This document shows positions 1 to 7,137 of a DNA stretch of 7,712 nt, in pieces. Positions within the stretch are counted from its first letter, which is position 1. Each line of letters starts with the position of its first letter. The stretch is from NCBI GenBank assembly GCA_937960725.1, contig CALGOY010000297.1, positions 1 to 7,712 of the forward strand, given 5' to 3'. The DNA comes from an uncultured Bacillota bacterium. Its GTDB lineage: Bacteria; Bacillota; Clostridia; Caldicoprobacterales; UBA3941. A program made the position numbers and the translations under genes. The notes beneath the pieces are model-generated. The model made no database searches and was not told where the DNA came from. It was given only the letters and a program-made list of their open reading frames with translations.

Positions 1-325
1 CAGCATTTTTTGCCTTTACTTTTAGATCATGTTCTTCGATATTGGCGGAAAGCCTAACTTCCTTTACATTGATAATCCTTTGTTTCTTGCGAGCTTCCCT
101 CTCCTTCTTGGCCATATCAAACCTATATTTTCCATAATCCATAATCTTACATACAGGCGGCTTGGCATAAGGCGCAACTTTTACTAGATCTAGGTCCCTT
201 TGGGCAGCCAATTCTAATGCTTTACGTGGAGACATAACCCCCAGCTGTTTCCCATCGACATCGATGACCCTGATCTCCTTATCGCGAATCTCTTCATTAA
301 CAGAGAGCTCCTTTTTTTTATTAAT
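1..325 (-). CDS. infC: Translation initiation factor IF-3, 5' part (C-terminus outside window)
   Basis: IF-3 binds the 30S subunit, favours correct start-codon and initiator-tRNA selection and prevents premature subunit joining. I translated this frame by hand; 108 residues are visible of a family length of about 165-180. The N-terminal domain contains VNEEIRDKEIRVID (9-22) and the family signature KIMDYGKYRF (60-69). A basic linker (about 73-83, KKEREARKKQR) follows, then the start of the C-terminal domain with VKEVRLSANIEEHD (87-100). There is no ATG, GTG or TTG at the expected start. An in-frame TGA at 334-332 precedes two ATT codons, at 331-329 and 325-323. I chose 325 because the Shine-Dalgarno sequence GGAGGTGA (339-332) directly abuts the first ATT, whereas the second sits 6 nt beyond it. 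AUU starts are known for infC and underlie autoregulation in Escherichia coli. Family identity is near certain; the exact start is probable. Confidence 0.95.
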   Translation of the reverse strand, partial: MNKKKELSVNEEIRDKEIRVIDVDGKQLGVMSPRKALELAAQRDLDLVKVAPYAKPPVCKIMDYGKYRFDMAKKEREARKKQRIINVKEVRLSANIEEHDLKVKAKNA

Positions 326-331
326 ATTAAT

Positions 332-339
332 TCACCTCC
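332..339 (-). promoter_or_regulatory. Ribosome binding site that decides the infC AUU start
   Basis: GGAGGTGA is an eight-base match to the 16S anti-Shine-Dalgarno region. It leaves 6 nt before the ATT at 325-323 and none before the ATT at 331-329, so it supports the downstream ATT as start. No canonical start codon lies in frame between the upstream TGA and the conserved IF-3 sequence. Confidence 0.8.
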
Positions 340-360
340 GGCAAATTTAGACAAATATAA

Positions 361-389
361 GAAAAAGTGGGTAGACTCTACCCACTTTT
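361..389 (-). terminator. Attenuator/intrinsic terminator in the infC leader
   Basis: On the minus strand AAAAGTGGGTAGA and TCTACCCACTTTT form a perfect 13-bp inverted repeat around one central base (realistically about ten pairs with a 5-7 nt loop). It is followed by TTTTTCTTATATTT. It lies between the leader promoter and the infC ribosome binding site, so it would stop transcription before infC unless an alternative fold prevents it. The position fits an attenuator rather than the end of thrS, because a promoter lies between thrS and this hairpin. Confidence 0.8.
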
Positions 390-476
390 AGACACAAAAC
401 AACCCTCAGGTCGGAGTTTATGAAACCTTTCTGGCAGTGCCGAAAGGTGAGAAGTGGATAGCTTCTACTTCATGAC
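361..476 (-). promoter_or_regulatory. Probable ribosomal protein L20 leader (infC-rpmI-rplT autoregulation)
   Basis: This untranslated leader precedes infC and ends in the attenuator hairpin at 361-389. Upstream of that it has a GAAGTAG/CCACTTC-type hairpin (about 448-470) and an ACCTTTC/GAAAGGT stem capped by GGC/GCC (about 424-447). An unpaired stretch, TTTCATAAACTCC, follows. In Bacillus subtilis and related Firmicutes, L20 binds a structured leader at exactly this place and promotes termination before infC, rpmI and rplT. The stem series and TTTCATAAACTCC resemble that family as I remember it. Assignment rests on location, architecture and recalled sequence; no covariance-model search was run. 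Confidence 0.7.
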
Positions 477-482
477 TTTTCA

Positions 483-511
483 AGACTATCATATATTTTT
501 TAATTTGTCAA
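483..511 (-). promoter_or_regulatory. Predicted sigma-A promoter for the infC operon
   Basis: The minus strand has a perfect -35 TTGACA (511-506), a 17-nt spacer and a -10 TAGTCT (488-483). The -10 is weak alone but is preceded by TGA, giving an extended TGn -10. Transcription would start near 476, just before the structured leader. The -35 begins about 17 nt after the thrS stop codon, so infC can be transcribed independently of thrS. Confidence 0.6.
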
Positions 512-527
512 TATCCAAGCTAAAATT

Positions 528-2435
528 TTATAAAGCCTTATCGCGAATTTCCCTGAGGATCATTTCCTTAAACTCCTCAGGAGTCATAGTTCCAATATCC
601 CCTTTGTTCCTAGAGCGGACCGACACTAATCCCTGCTCTACTTCCTTATCTCCTACAACCAGCATATATGGAATCTTCTGAAGTTGAGCTTCTCTGATCT
701 TATAGCCTATCTTTTCATTTCTTAAATCAGTTTCTACGCGGATGTCGGCGTCGGCAAACTGTTTAGCCAGTTTTTCGATATAATCATTGGAACGATCGGT
801 TATGGAGAGCAATATGGTTTGTACAGGGGCCAGCCAGGTAGGAAATGCCCCAGCAAAATGTTCTGTCAAAATAGCGATAAATCTTTCAATACTACCAAAT
901 ACCACCCTGTGTATCATTACTGGACGATGTTTTTCCCCATCTGGTCCTACATATGTTAGATCAAACCTCTCGGGCATCTGAAAATCCAGCTGGATAGTTC
1001 CACACTGCCAAGTCCTACCTATACTGTCTTCCAGATGAAAATCGATCTTAGGTCCGTAGAAGGCTCCATCTCCCTCATTGATTTTATAATCCATTCCTTT
1101 AGACTCTAGTGCCTGTTTTAAAGCGTTTGTAGCTCTCTCCCAATCTTCCTCAGAACCCATGTATTCTTCAGGCCTTGTTGATAATTCTACATGGTACTTA
1201 AATCCAAATAGACTATACACATAATCGACTAGATCGATGACACCCTTGATTTCGTCTTCAATCTGTTCAGGAAGCATGAATATATGGGCGTCGTCTTGAG
1301 TAAAACATCTTACCCTCATCAAACCATGCAATGTACCAGACAGCTCATGCCTGTGGACTAAACCTAGCTCTCCTATTCTCAAGGGCAGATCTCTATAGCT
1401 ATATATCTTTCTCTTATATAATAACACACTTCCAGGACAATTCATAGGCTTTATAGCAAAATCCATATCATCAATTTTGGTGAAATACATATTTTCTTTA
1501 TAGTGATCCCAGTGTCCCGATCGCACCCATAGATCCCGATTGAGAATAATTGGAGTTTTTACCTCCTGGTATCCTCTACGCATATGCTCTTTTCTCCAAA
1601 AATCCTCCAGGACATTTCTAATGATCATTCCCTTGGGATGGAAGAAAGGAAAGCCTGGTCCTTCCTCATGGATGCTGAATAAATCTAGCTCCTTACCCAA
1701 TTTCCTATGATCCCGTTTTTTAGCTTCTTCCAAACGATTTAGGTATTCATCAAGCTGGCTTTTCTTCGGAAAAGAAACGCCGTATATGCGCTGAAGCATT
1801 TTATTTTTCTCGTCGCCTCTCCAGTATGCCCCAGCAACGCTTAATAGTTTAACTGCCTTAACCTTACCTGTCGACGGAATATGAGGGCCTGCACACAAAT
1901 CTACAAATTCTCCCTGCTTATAAAAGGATATGACAGCATCCTCAGGTAAATCTTGAATAAGTTCTACTTTATACGGTTCTTCCTTTTCCTCCATAAGCTT
2001 TATAGCTTCTTCCCGTGGAAGCTCAAATCTTTCAAGGCTCAAATCTTCCTTCACAATCTTTCGCATCTCAGCCTCTATGGCCTCAAGATCTTCGGGAGTA
2101 AAGTGCTCATCTATATCGAAATCGTAGTAAAAACCATTGTCAATTGCTGGTCCGATAGCCAGCTGGGCATCAGGATACAAACGTTTTACCGCCTGAGCCA
2201 ATATATGGGAAGATGTATGCCAAAATGCTTTCTTCCCTTCTTCATCATCAAAAGTCAATATATTGACAGTGCAATCCCGGTTGATTACAGTGTTTAAATC
2301 GACGGTTTTCCCATCTATTTGAGCTGCAACAGCAGCCCTAGCTAACCCGTGGCTAATATCCTTAGCCAGTTCCAGCACCGTTAGCTGTCCATCATACTCT
2401 CTTACAGAGCCATCTTTTAAAGTAACTTTAATCAC
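528..2435 (-). CDS. thrS: Threonyl-tRNA synthetase, full length
   Basis: This class II synthetase charges tRNA-Thr in the cytoplasm, using ATP and a zinc ion that selects threonine over valine. Its 635 aa match the bacterial length (E. coli ThrRS is 642). Domains in order are TGS (about 1-62), the editing domain that removes mischarged serine (about 63-225), the catalytic core (about 240-530) and the anticodon-binding domain (about 535-635). Editing residues are HTSSH (H73, H77) and CAGPH (C181, H185). The expected zinc ligands C333 (MNCPGS), H384 (DDAHIF) and H509 (MIHRVV) are present, as is the motif 2 arginine R362 in HRHE. The start is GTG: an in-frame TGA lies three codons upstream and the protein begins as the family does. 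The ribosome binding site, AAAGGGTGA, is weak to moderate. A T-box precedes the gene. No terminator is evident between its stop and the infC promoter. Confidence 0.98.
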   Translation of the reverse strand: MIKVTLKDGSVREYDGQLTVLELAKDISHGLARAAVAAQIDGKTVDLNTVINRDCTVNILTFDDEEGKKAFWHTSSHILAQAVKRLYPDAQLAIGPAIDNGFYYDFDIDEHFTPEDLEAIEAEMRKIVKEDLSLERFELPREEAIKLMEEKEEPYKVELIQDLPEDAVISFYKQGEFVDLCAGPHIPSTGKVKAVKLLSVAGAYWRGDEKNKMLQRIYGVSFPKKSQLDEYLNRLEEAKKRDHRKLGKELDLFSIHEEGPGFPFFHPKGMIIRNVLEDFWRKEHMRRGYQEVKTPIILNRDLWVRSGHWDHYKENMYFTKIDDMDFAIKPMNCPGSVLLYKRKIYSYRDLPLRIGELGLVHRHELSGTLHGLMRVRCFTQDDAHIFMLPEQIEDEIKGVIDLVDYVYSLFGFKYHVELSTRPEEYMGSEEDWERATNALKQALESKGMDYKINEGDGAFYGPKIDFHLEDSIGRTWQCGTIQLDFQMPERFDLTYVGPDGEKHRPVMIHRVVFGSIERFIAILTEHFAGAFPTWLAPVQTILLSITDRSNDYIEKLAKQFADADIRVETDLRNEKIGYKIREAQLQKIPYMLVVGDKEVEQGLVSVRSRNKGDIGTMTPEEFKEMILREIRDKAL

Positions 2436-2492
2436 GTGTTTTCACCCTTTCTTTTTAATAGTAGCTTACAATACTCTAATTCACTCTATATT

Positions 2493-2528
2493 AAAAAAAC
2501 TCCCTATCCCTTAAAGGGACGAGAGTTT
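2493..2528 (-). terminator. T-box-controlled terminator upstream of thrS
   Basis: AACTCTCGTCCC and GGGATAGGGAGTT form an imperfect hairpin with a TTTAA loop and a small internal bulge, followed by seven U residues (2499-2493). The CCCTT of its 5' arm can instead pair with the AAGGG that begins the T-box sequence at 2545. This is the standard mutually exclusive terminator/antiterminator arrangement. Confidence 0.9.
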
Positions 2529-2717
2529 CCCGCGGTTCCACCCTTATTGATCATACGATCCAGCTCATACGGTCTATACCGGGACCATCCGCTGCGCTCC
2601 AGAGCTGGTCTTCAATCGAGCCTATTGGGGAATGCTTTCAGCCTAGGGCCTTCCCTCTCTGTGCAACGGTTTTCGATCTACTGGGCTCCTTCAACGCGCT
2701 GATATGATATTTCCTGA
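2493..2717 (-). promoter_or_regulatory. T-box riboswitch, tRNA-Thr responsive (ACC specifier)
   Basis: The leader RNA binds uncharged tRNA-Thr and then folds as an antiterminator, allowing thrS transcription. Stem I runs from about 2699 to 2594 and is closed by GCGC/GCGC. Its base holds a GA-type kink-turn candidate. The specifier loop lies between GGAGC/GCTCT and ATCGA/TCGAT helices, with AGTA on its 5' side and GAAGACCA on its 3' side. The specifier ACC (2609-2607) is a threonine codon followed by A, as is usual. The T-box sequence AAGGGTGGAACCGCGG occupies 2545-2530; its UGGA would pair with a tRNA 3' end UCCA, predicting a U discriminator. The terminator hairpin follows at 2528-2493. The downstream gene and the specifier agree independently. 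Confidence 0.96.
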
Positions 2718-2723
2718 CAAAAT

Positions 2724-2752
2724 ATTATAGACTTATTTCAGCTAAAAGTCAA
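2724..2752 (-). promoter_or_regulatory. Predicted sigma-A promoter for the thrS T-box transcript
   Basis: TTGACT (2752-2747) is separated by exactly 17 nt from a perfect TATAAT (2729-2724), giving a start near 2717, about 18 nt before stem I. The promoter lies about 28 nt past the wrbA stop codon, so thrS has its own transcription start. Confidence 0.85.
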
Positions 2753-2779
2753 TATCAATATTTCCAAAAGACGTTAAAA

Positions 2780-3394
2780 CTATTTTTTGCTTCCATTCTT
2801 CAGCAACTGGGCAACCCAAACAGTTCTTTTAGCCTGATGCTTAACTGCAGCTTCAACATCCTCAATCATTTTTCCATCCTGGTCTACTGTTACACTCGTT
2901 CCATAGGGATTGCCACCTGCACCAAATATAACCGGATCTGTGTAACCTGGTGCTACTACAATAGCCCCCCAATGGTACATAGCTGTATAGATAGATAAAA
3001 TAGTCGCTTCCTGACCTCCATGGGGATTTTGAGCAGATGCCATAGCACTTACAACTTTATTTACCGTCTTTCCTTTTGCCCAGAGACCGCCAGTTGTGTC
3101 TAAGAATTGTTTCATCTGTGAAGCCATATTGCCAAATCTTGTAGGAGTACTGAAAATAATTGCATCTGCCCACTCTAAATCATCTACTGTTGCTTCTGGC
3201 ACATATTTTGTCGCCTCTACATGGGCTTTCCAAGCAGGATTCTTATCGATAATAGATTGAGGTGCAAGTTCAGGTACCTTTAACACTCTAACTTCGGCGC
3301 CCACTTCTTTTGCGCCTTCTTCAGCCCATTTAGCTAATTGATAGTTTGTTCCCCCCATACTGTAATAAATAATAGCCAGCTTTACTTTATCCAT
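2780..3394 (-). CDS. wrbA: WrbA-type NAD(P)H:quinone oxidoreductase (flavodoxin-like)
   Basis: WrbA proteins are FMN-binding, usually tetrameric cytosolic enzymes that reduce quinones by two electrons from NAD(P)H, which avoids semiquinone formation. The 204 aa compare with 198 in E. coli WrbA. The start KVKLAIIYYSMGGTNYQLA (3-21) is the flavodoxin phosphate-binding loop. STPTRFGNMASQMKQFLD (82-99) and TGGLWAKGK (101-109) closely match the conserved E. coli stretches around the flavin. GGQEAT (126-131) and NPYGTS (162-167) are further family motifs. ATG at 3394 follows an AAGGAGG site with 6 nt spacing. The gene has its own candidate promoter. It shares only strand with thrS, and no convincing terminator separates the two. 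The family is clear; the physiological substrate is not shown. Confidence 0.93.
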   Translation of the reverse strand: MDKVKLAIIYYSMGGTNYQLAKWAEEGAKEVGAEVRVLKVPELAPQSIIDKNPAWKAHVEATKYVPEATVDDLEWADAIIFSTPTRFGNMASQMKQFLDTTGGLWAKGKTVNKVVSAMASAQNPHGGQEATILSIYTAMYHWGAIVVAPGYTDPVIFGAGGNPYGTSVTVDQDGKMIEDVEAAVKHQAKRTVWVAQLLKNGSKK

Positions 3395-3461
3395 AAAGAT
3401 CCTCCTTTTTAATTAATTGGCTATTTAAAATTCACTATCTATCCCTTTGCCCAGCTTTATT

Positions 3462-3491
3462 GTTATACATTTCTATTTATTCAGGACTCAA
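3462..3491 (-). promoter_or_regulatory. Candidate wrbA promoter
   Basis: TTGAGT (3491-3486) is separated by 18 nt from TATAAC (3467-3462), which matches the -10 consensus at five of six positions. It would give a 5' leader of about 60 nt ending in the strong wrbA ribosome binding site. The AT-rich background makes chance matches likely. A second good -10, TATAAT, occurs near 3633-3638 but lacks a recognisable -35. Confidence 0.4.
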
Positions 3492-3778
3492 TTTTTTCAA
3501 CTAATTAAAATTGCACTATTTTTTGTTTTCATAGGTATTGCTTTTTAGGTCAAATAGTTATTATGCAAACTCCTAAAACTTTATGGTTAAGCAGCCATAA
3601 GTCTGCTATGAAGTCCCCTATCCTTTAGCATTATACAAGCTCATTTCATATTTAAGCTCTATTAATTAATATTACCCTTATCAGAGCAGGTTAAATCAAC
3701 TATAGTGCAATCTTATAATTTTCAACTACATTATGGATGTGAATATACTAGCAATAATATCCGTAATAGTACAACAAT
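3492..3778. other. AT-rich intergenic stretch without a convincing gene
   Basis: I find no coding sequence with a ribosome binding site on either strand. The one structured part is 3581-3626 (plus strand). There TTATGG/CCATAA and AGCAG/CTGCT form overlapping, mutually exclusive stems, followed by ATGAAGTCCCCTATCCTTTA. That block recalls the right-end RNA of IS200/IS605-type elements, but the matching GGGG arm and any transposase are missing. A 21-residue open frame across it (3563-3628) has no ribosome binding site. The rest shows only AT-rich sequence and short TTAATTAA-like palindromes. Confidence 0.5.
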
Positions 3779-3812
3779 AAAAAAACGCTGGAGCATAATG
3801 CTCCAGCGTTTT
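3779..3812 (-). terminator. Strong intrinsic terminator of the ABC transporter operon
   Basis: AAAACGCTGGAGCAT and ATGCTCCAGCGTTTT form a perfect 15-bp inverted repeat around one base, closing in practice with a small loop. On the minus strand the hairpin ends in seven U residues (3785-3779). It lies about 30 nt beyond the permease stop codon. On the plus strand it is followed by TTTTCTATAA, so weaker termination of opposite transcripts is possible. Confidence 0.92.
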
Positions 3813-3841
3813 CTATAATCTTCAATATGTTTATCTTCATG

Positions 3842-6800
3842 TTAATCCACAGACTTTAGGGATTCTGTCATATTGATTTTTTCTATTTTCTTTCTAAGCA
3901 TTAAATTCACTAGGAAAGTAATCATGAATGTAAGCAAAACTGCGATAACATAACTTGACGTAAATATCTGCTTTTTGAAGGAAACAGCCTCCACGTTTAT
4001 CTGATCCATAACAAATCCATGGAGCAGTTTACCGAGAACTAAGCCAAAGAGGGAGCCTATTATGGTCAGTATAATAGTTTCTCGGAAAACGTAGCTTTCT
4101 GTCTCCCTTGGGTAGAAACCCAGCACCTTAAGCGTGGCAATCTCTCGGCTGCGCTCGGTGATATTGATATTGTTCAAATTATAGATTACGATAAAGCCCA
4201 GAGCACCTGCACAGGCAATAACCAACCAAATAATATAGTCTAGGCTCTGCATCATATTATCTACCATGATTCTCATGTCATTGAGAACAGCTACATTAGC
4301 TACGCCTTCTCCTTTTGACAACAATGCAGATACAGCATAGAGATCCTCTTCCTCGGTCGTAGCATATGCACTTTTATAGCTAATTTCTTTCCCAAACAGA
4401 GTTTCATAGGTCTTACCAGTCATAAATAAGTAATTGCTAACGTAGTTCTCAAATATACCGCTGACTTCTACTTCTACCGTATCGATTCCATTATATATAA
4501 GCGTAATGGTATCACCCGGAGCTAAATCGAATTCTTCTGCTAACTTATCGTTAATTACAACCTTCCCAAATTCAGGGTAAGGTACAGTTTTTCCATCAAA
4601 ATATAGACCAATTACCTCTGTGATATCTGGATCATCCGTTGCAACTACAGAAGCCTTCTTAATCCGATTTCCCTGCACTGCTTCCACCTCATCAATGGAA
4701 ACAAACACACATTCCGATAGTACACCTGAAAACTCCTCAGCGAATTTAGCCCTTTCCTCCTCGCTCTGAGCTTCGGTAAAAGAGATATCGTAATCATATA
4801 TCATAATAGTATCAAACTGATCGTTTACAATATTGCGGATAGAGTTATTGATGCCTAGTGCCGCTAATACCAATGACGTACATCCCGCAATGCCCAGTAC
4901 AGTCATGAAAAAGCGCCGTTTATAGCGGAATATATTGCGGATTGATACCTTGCGAAGGAAACTTAATCGGCTCCATATAACCGGTATAAATTCCAACAAT
5001 ACCCGTTTCCCAGCCTTGGGAGCTTTTGGACGGAGCAGCTGTGCTGGCATTTCCATTAATTCAGCCTTACAGGAAATAAAGGTCACACCAGCAGAACAAA
5101 GCAAAGAAACAAATAAAGAAAAGACAGCTAACGATACATCGAATACATATTTCATTGATGAAATGTCATATATCATGCCATAGGCATTCCATATAGCAAG
5201 GGGAAAGTACCTCGTTCCTAGTAGATATCCGATGACACATCCAAGAATAGCCGCACTGCCAGAGTAAAAGCTATATTTTCTTATAATAGCCCCATCGCTA
5301 TAGCCAAGGGCTTTCAATGTACCAATTTGTGTCCGCTGTTCATCGACCATCCTGGTCATGGTACTTGAGCAAACCAAAGCCGCCACCAGGAAGAAGTAAA
5401 TTGGAAGAACCTTTGCAATTCCTTCTACAATAGAAGAATCGTTTTCAAAGCTGACATATCCGACATTGTGGTTCCGGTTAAGTACGTATACTCTAGCTGT
5501 AGGGATATCCTCTATTTCCTTCCAGGCATCATCGATCTCTGCTTTAGCTTTCCTTAGTTCTTCTTCAGCCTCAGCAAAAGCCTCTTCTGCTTCCTTTTTT
5601 GCTTTCTCATAGTCGTTAAGGCCCTTTTCATATTCGGCCTTGCCTTTCTCCAAGGCCTGCCATCCTTTTAGGATCTCCTGCTTATTTTTCTCTATTTGGA
5701 TCTTGGCTGCATCTAGCTGAGCTTTTGCTTCGGCTAGCTGTGCTTCTACAGCTGCGAACTTGCGATTCGCTTCCTCCCTTCCCTTATCTAGCTCCTCCTG
5801 CCCTGCATCTATTTGTGCAAGGGTTCTTTTAAGCTCCTCGTATTGCTGGATAACACCAGTTTCTTCGATCTGCATAGCTGCCATCCTAGCTTGATTTAGC
5901 TGGCTTTCAATAGCGATATATTCTTCGCTGTCTGGATTATCAATCTGAGAGAGCATCCCTTCTAAATAAAGAATCGTTTCCATAAGCTGCTTATGCTGAT
6001 TTAATATACCGCTTTCCTCAATCTGTTTTATAGCATCGATTACAGAAACGCGACTTTGCTGAAGTTCCTTCTGGCGCGCATCCAACTCTGCTAAAGCATC
6101 CGCCCTCTCCTTTTGGTACTTCCTAAGAGCCTCCTCATAATCCAAAAGGGACTTTCGATACTCCTTTTCCCCATCGGCTATCCTTCGCTCAGCATCTTTT
6201 AATTTCTCTTCCTGCTCTTTGATCTCCCGTTCGGCTTTTTTAAGCTCCGCTAAAGCCTGGTTAAGTTTCTCCTCTGTATCGGTCTTTTCTGCCAGGTATT
6301 CTTCATAAGCTTCATTGTATTCTTTCTGAGCATCATATACTTTTCGCTGGGCCTCTTCCACAATTTTTTGATACCTAAGCTCTCCTCTTTTCTCTAGCTC
6401 TTCCTTTAAAAAATCTTCCTTTTCGGAAATCAAATCCTCATATTCCTTACTGTATACTTCGCTGTAGCCGTCTAAACTAACCAAAATCTCCGTGTAATAA
6501 TCCATTGAAAAGCCGTCTTCTGGCAGATATATAAATGCATGTACAGATCCGCCAGCAAGGCTGGTGGTTCCTCGATCGTAATTCAGGTAATTTACAGAGT
6601 CAACAATCCCTACAACTGTATACTCATCGTATGCAAAGGCATCTAAGGTATCATTATCGTTGCTGGAAGCAATTTGAATCTTTGAACCGAGGATATCCTC
6701 CGAAAAATAACGAGAATCCACCACACATTCATTTGCTGTCTTTGGCATTCTTCCATATTGTATTTTTAGCCGGTTGATGCCTTCAGTTATGGAATGGGCC

Positions 6801-7126
6801 CTTAAAACAATTTCATCTTCCCTTCCCAGATTTGCAATAAAATCTATGGATATAGCCCCCTCCGCTGTCATACCCTCTTGTTTAGAAAAGTGCTGCACAT
6901 CTTCATCGGTCAAGCCTAGGGTAGAGAGAAGGCGAAAATCATACATTTGCTGCTCAGAAACATAACTATCCAAACTTTTAACCATAGCTTTCCTGGTAAT
7001 CTTCAATCCTGAAAAGAAACCTACGCCGAGGGCAATGATAGCCAAAATAGCAAGATAGCGCTCCAATGTATGTTTGATTTCACGGAGGTTATTTTTATGC
7101 CATGCAGAATTCCGTACCATTACCAT
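3842..7126 (-). CDS. FtsX/MacB-family ABC transporter permease, tandem modules with a long coiled-coil stalk
   Basis: This is the membrane subunit of an ABC system with the ATPase encoded just upstream. Predicted segments are TM1 (about 24-42), a very large extracytoplasmic domain (43-571), TM2-TM4 (about 572-589, 620-640, 662-685), a basic cytoplasmic linker, TM5 (about 738-758), a second extracytoplasmic domain (760-960) and TM6-TM8 (about 962-982, 1016-1036, 1057-1077). Two FtsX coupling motifs are visible, [15 protein letters not shown] (596-610) and [15 protein letters not shown] (991-1005), so two four-helix modules are fused in one chain. Residues about 228-540 are heptad-rich and charged (Glu, Lys, Ala, Gln), broken near NPDS (397-400), which suggests an antiparallel coiled-coil hairpin. 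The flanks (about 50-225) look MacB periplasmic-core-like. Two starts are possible, ATG at 7126 (5 nt after GAGGAG) or ATG at 7120 overlapping the ATPase stop. MacB-like proteins transmit ATPase motion across the membrane or export peptides, drugs or lipoproteins. The substrate here is unknown. Confidence 0.93.
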   Translation of the reverse strand: MVMVRNSAWHKNNLREIKHTLERYLAILAIIALGVGFFSGLKITRKAMVKSLDSYVSEQQMYDFRLLSTLGLTDEDVQHFSKQEGMTAEGAISIDFIANLGREDEIVLRAHSITEGINRLKIQYGRMPKTANECVVDSRYFSEDILGSKIQIASSNDNDTLDAFAYDEYTVVGIVDSVNYLNYDRGTTSLAGGSVHAFIYLPEDGFSMDYYTEILVSLDGYSEVYSKEYEDLISEKEDFLKEELEKRGELRYQKIVEEAQRKVYDAQKEYNEAYEEYLAEKTDTEEKLNQALAELKKAEREIKEQEEKLKDAERRIADGEKEYRKSLLDYEEALRKYQKERADALAELDARQKELQQSRVSVIDAIKQIEESGILNQHKQLMETILYLEGMLSQIDNPDSEEYIAIESQLNQARMAAMQIEETGVIQQYEELKRTLAQIDAGQEELDKGREEANRKFAAVEAQLAEAKAQLDAAKIQIEKNKQEILKGWQALEKGKAEYEKGLNDYEKAKKEAEEAFAEAEEELRKAKAEIDDAWKEIEDIPTARVYVLNRNHNVGYVSFENDSSIVEGIAKVLPIYFFLVAALVCSSTMTRMVDEQRTQIGTLKALGYSDGAIIRKYSFYSGSAAILGCVIGYLLGTRYFPLAIWNAYGMIYDISSMKYVFDVSLAVFSLFVSLLCSAGVTFISCKAELMEMPAQLLRPKAPKAGKRVLLEFIPVIWSRLSFLRKVSIRNIFRYKRRFFMTVLGIAGCTSLVLAALGINNSIRNIVNDQFDTIMIYDYDISFTEAQSEEERAKFAEEFSGVLSECVFVSIDEVEAVQGNRIKKASVVATDDPDITEVIGLYFDGKTVPYPEFGKVVINDKLAEEFDLAPGDTITLIYNGIDTVEVEVSGIFENYVSNYLFMTGKTYETLFGKEISYKSAYATTEEEDLYAVSALLSKGEGVANVAVLNDMRIMVDNMMQSLDYIIWLVIACAGALGFIVIYNLNNINITERSREIATLKVLGFYPRETESYVFRETIILTIIGSLFGLVLGKLLHGFVMDQINVEAVSFKKQIFTSSYVIAVLLTFMITFLVNLMLRKKIEKINMTESLKSVD

Positions 7127-7137
7127 TCAATCTCCTC
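7118..7137 (-). promoter_or_regulatory. Ribosome binding site and overlapping stop/start between ATPase and permease
   Basis: GAGGAG, inside the last codons of the ATPase, precedes ATG at 7126-7124 by 5 nt and ATG at 7120-7118 by 11 nt. The second ATG shares one base with the ATPase stop (TAATG), a classic coupling arrangement. The two starts differ by only two residues (Met-Val). Confidence 0.75.

Noticed and set aside
329..331. First ATT as the infC start
   Set aside because: It directly abuts the Shine-Dalgarno sequence, leaving no spacer; the second ATT has a normal distance.
454..681. Plus-strand open frame overlapping the infC leader and the end of thrS
   Set aside because: It lies opposite the well-supported leader, promoter and thrS C-terminus, has no ribosome binding site and has no recognisable protein features.
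1953..2297. Plus-strand open frame of 114 codons
   Set aside because: It is antisense to the ThrRS editing domain, and its composition is the mirror of that conserved gene.
2436..2702. Plus-strand open frame of 88 codons
   Set aside because: It is antisense to the T-box leader; the RNA elements explain this sequence fully.
4935..5183. Plus-strand open frame inside the permease
   Set aside because: It is a shadow of conserved permease sequence with no initiation signals; the same holds for plus-strand frames at 787-981, 6535-6777, 6774-6965, 7070-7273 and 7420-7605.
5505..6445. Coiled-coil region as a repeat array or an inserted gene
   Set aside because: The reading frame is continuous, and the repetition is amino-acid heptad periodicity, not DNA tandem repeats.
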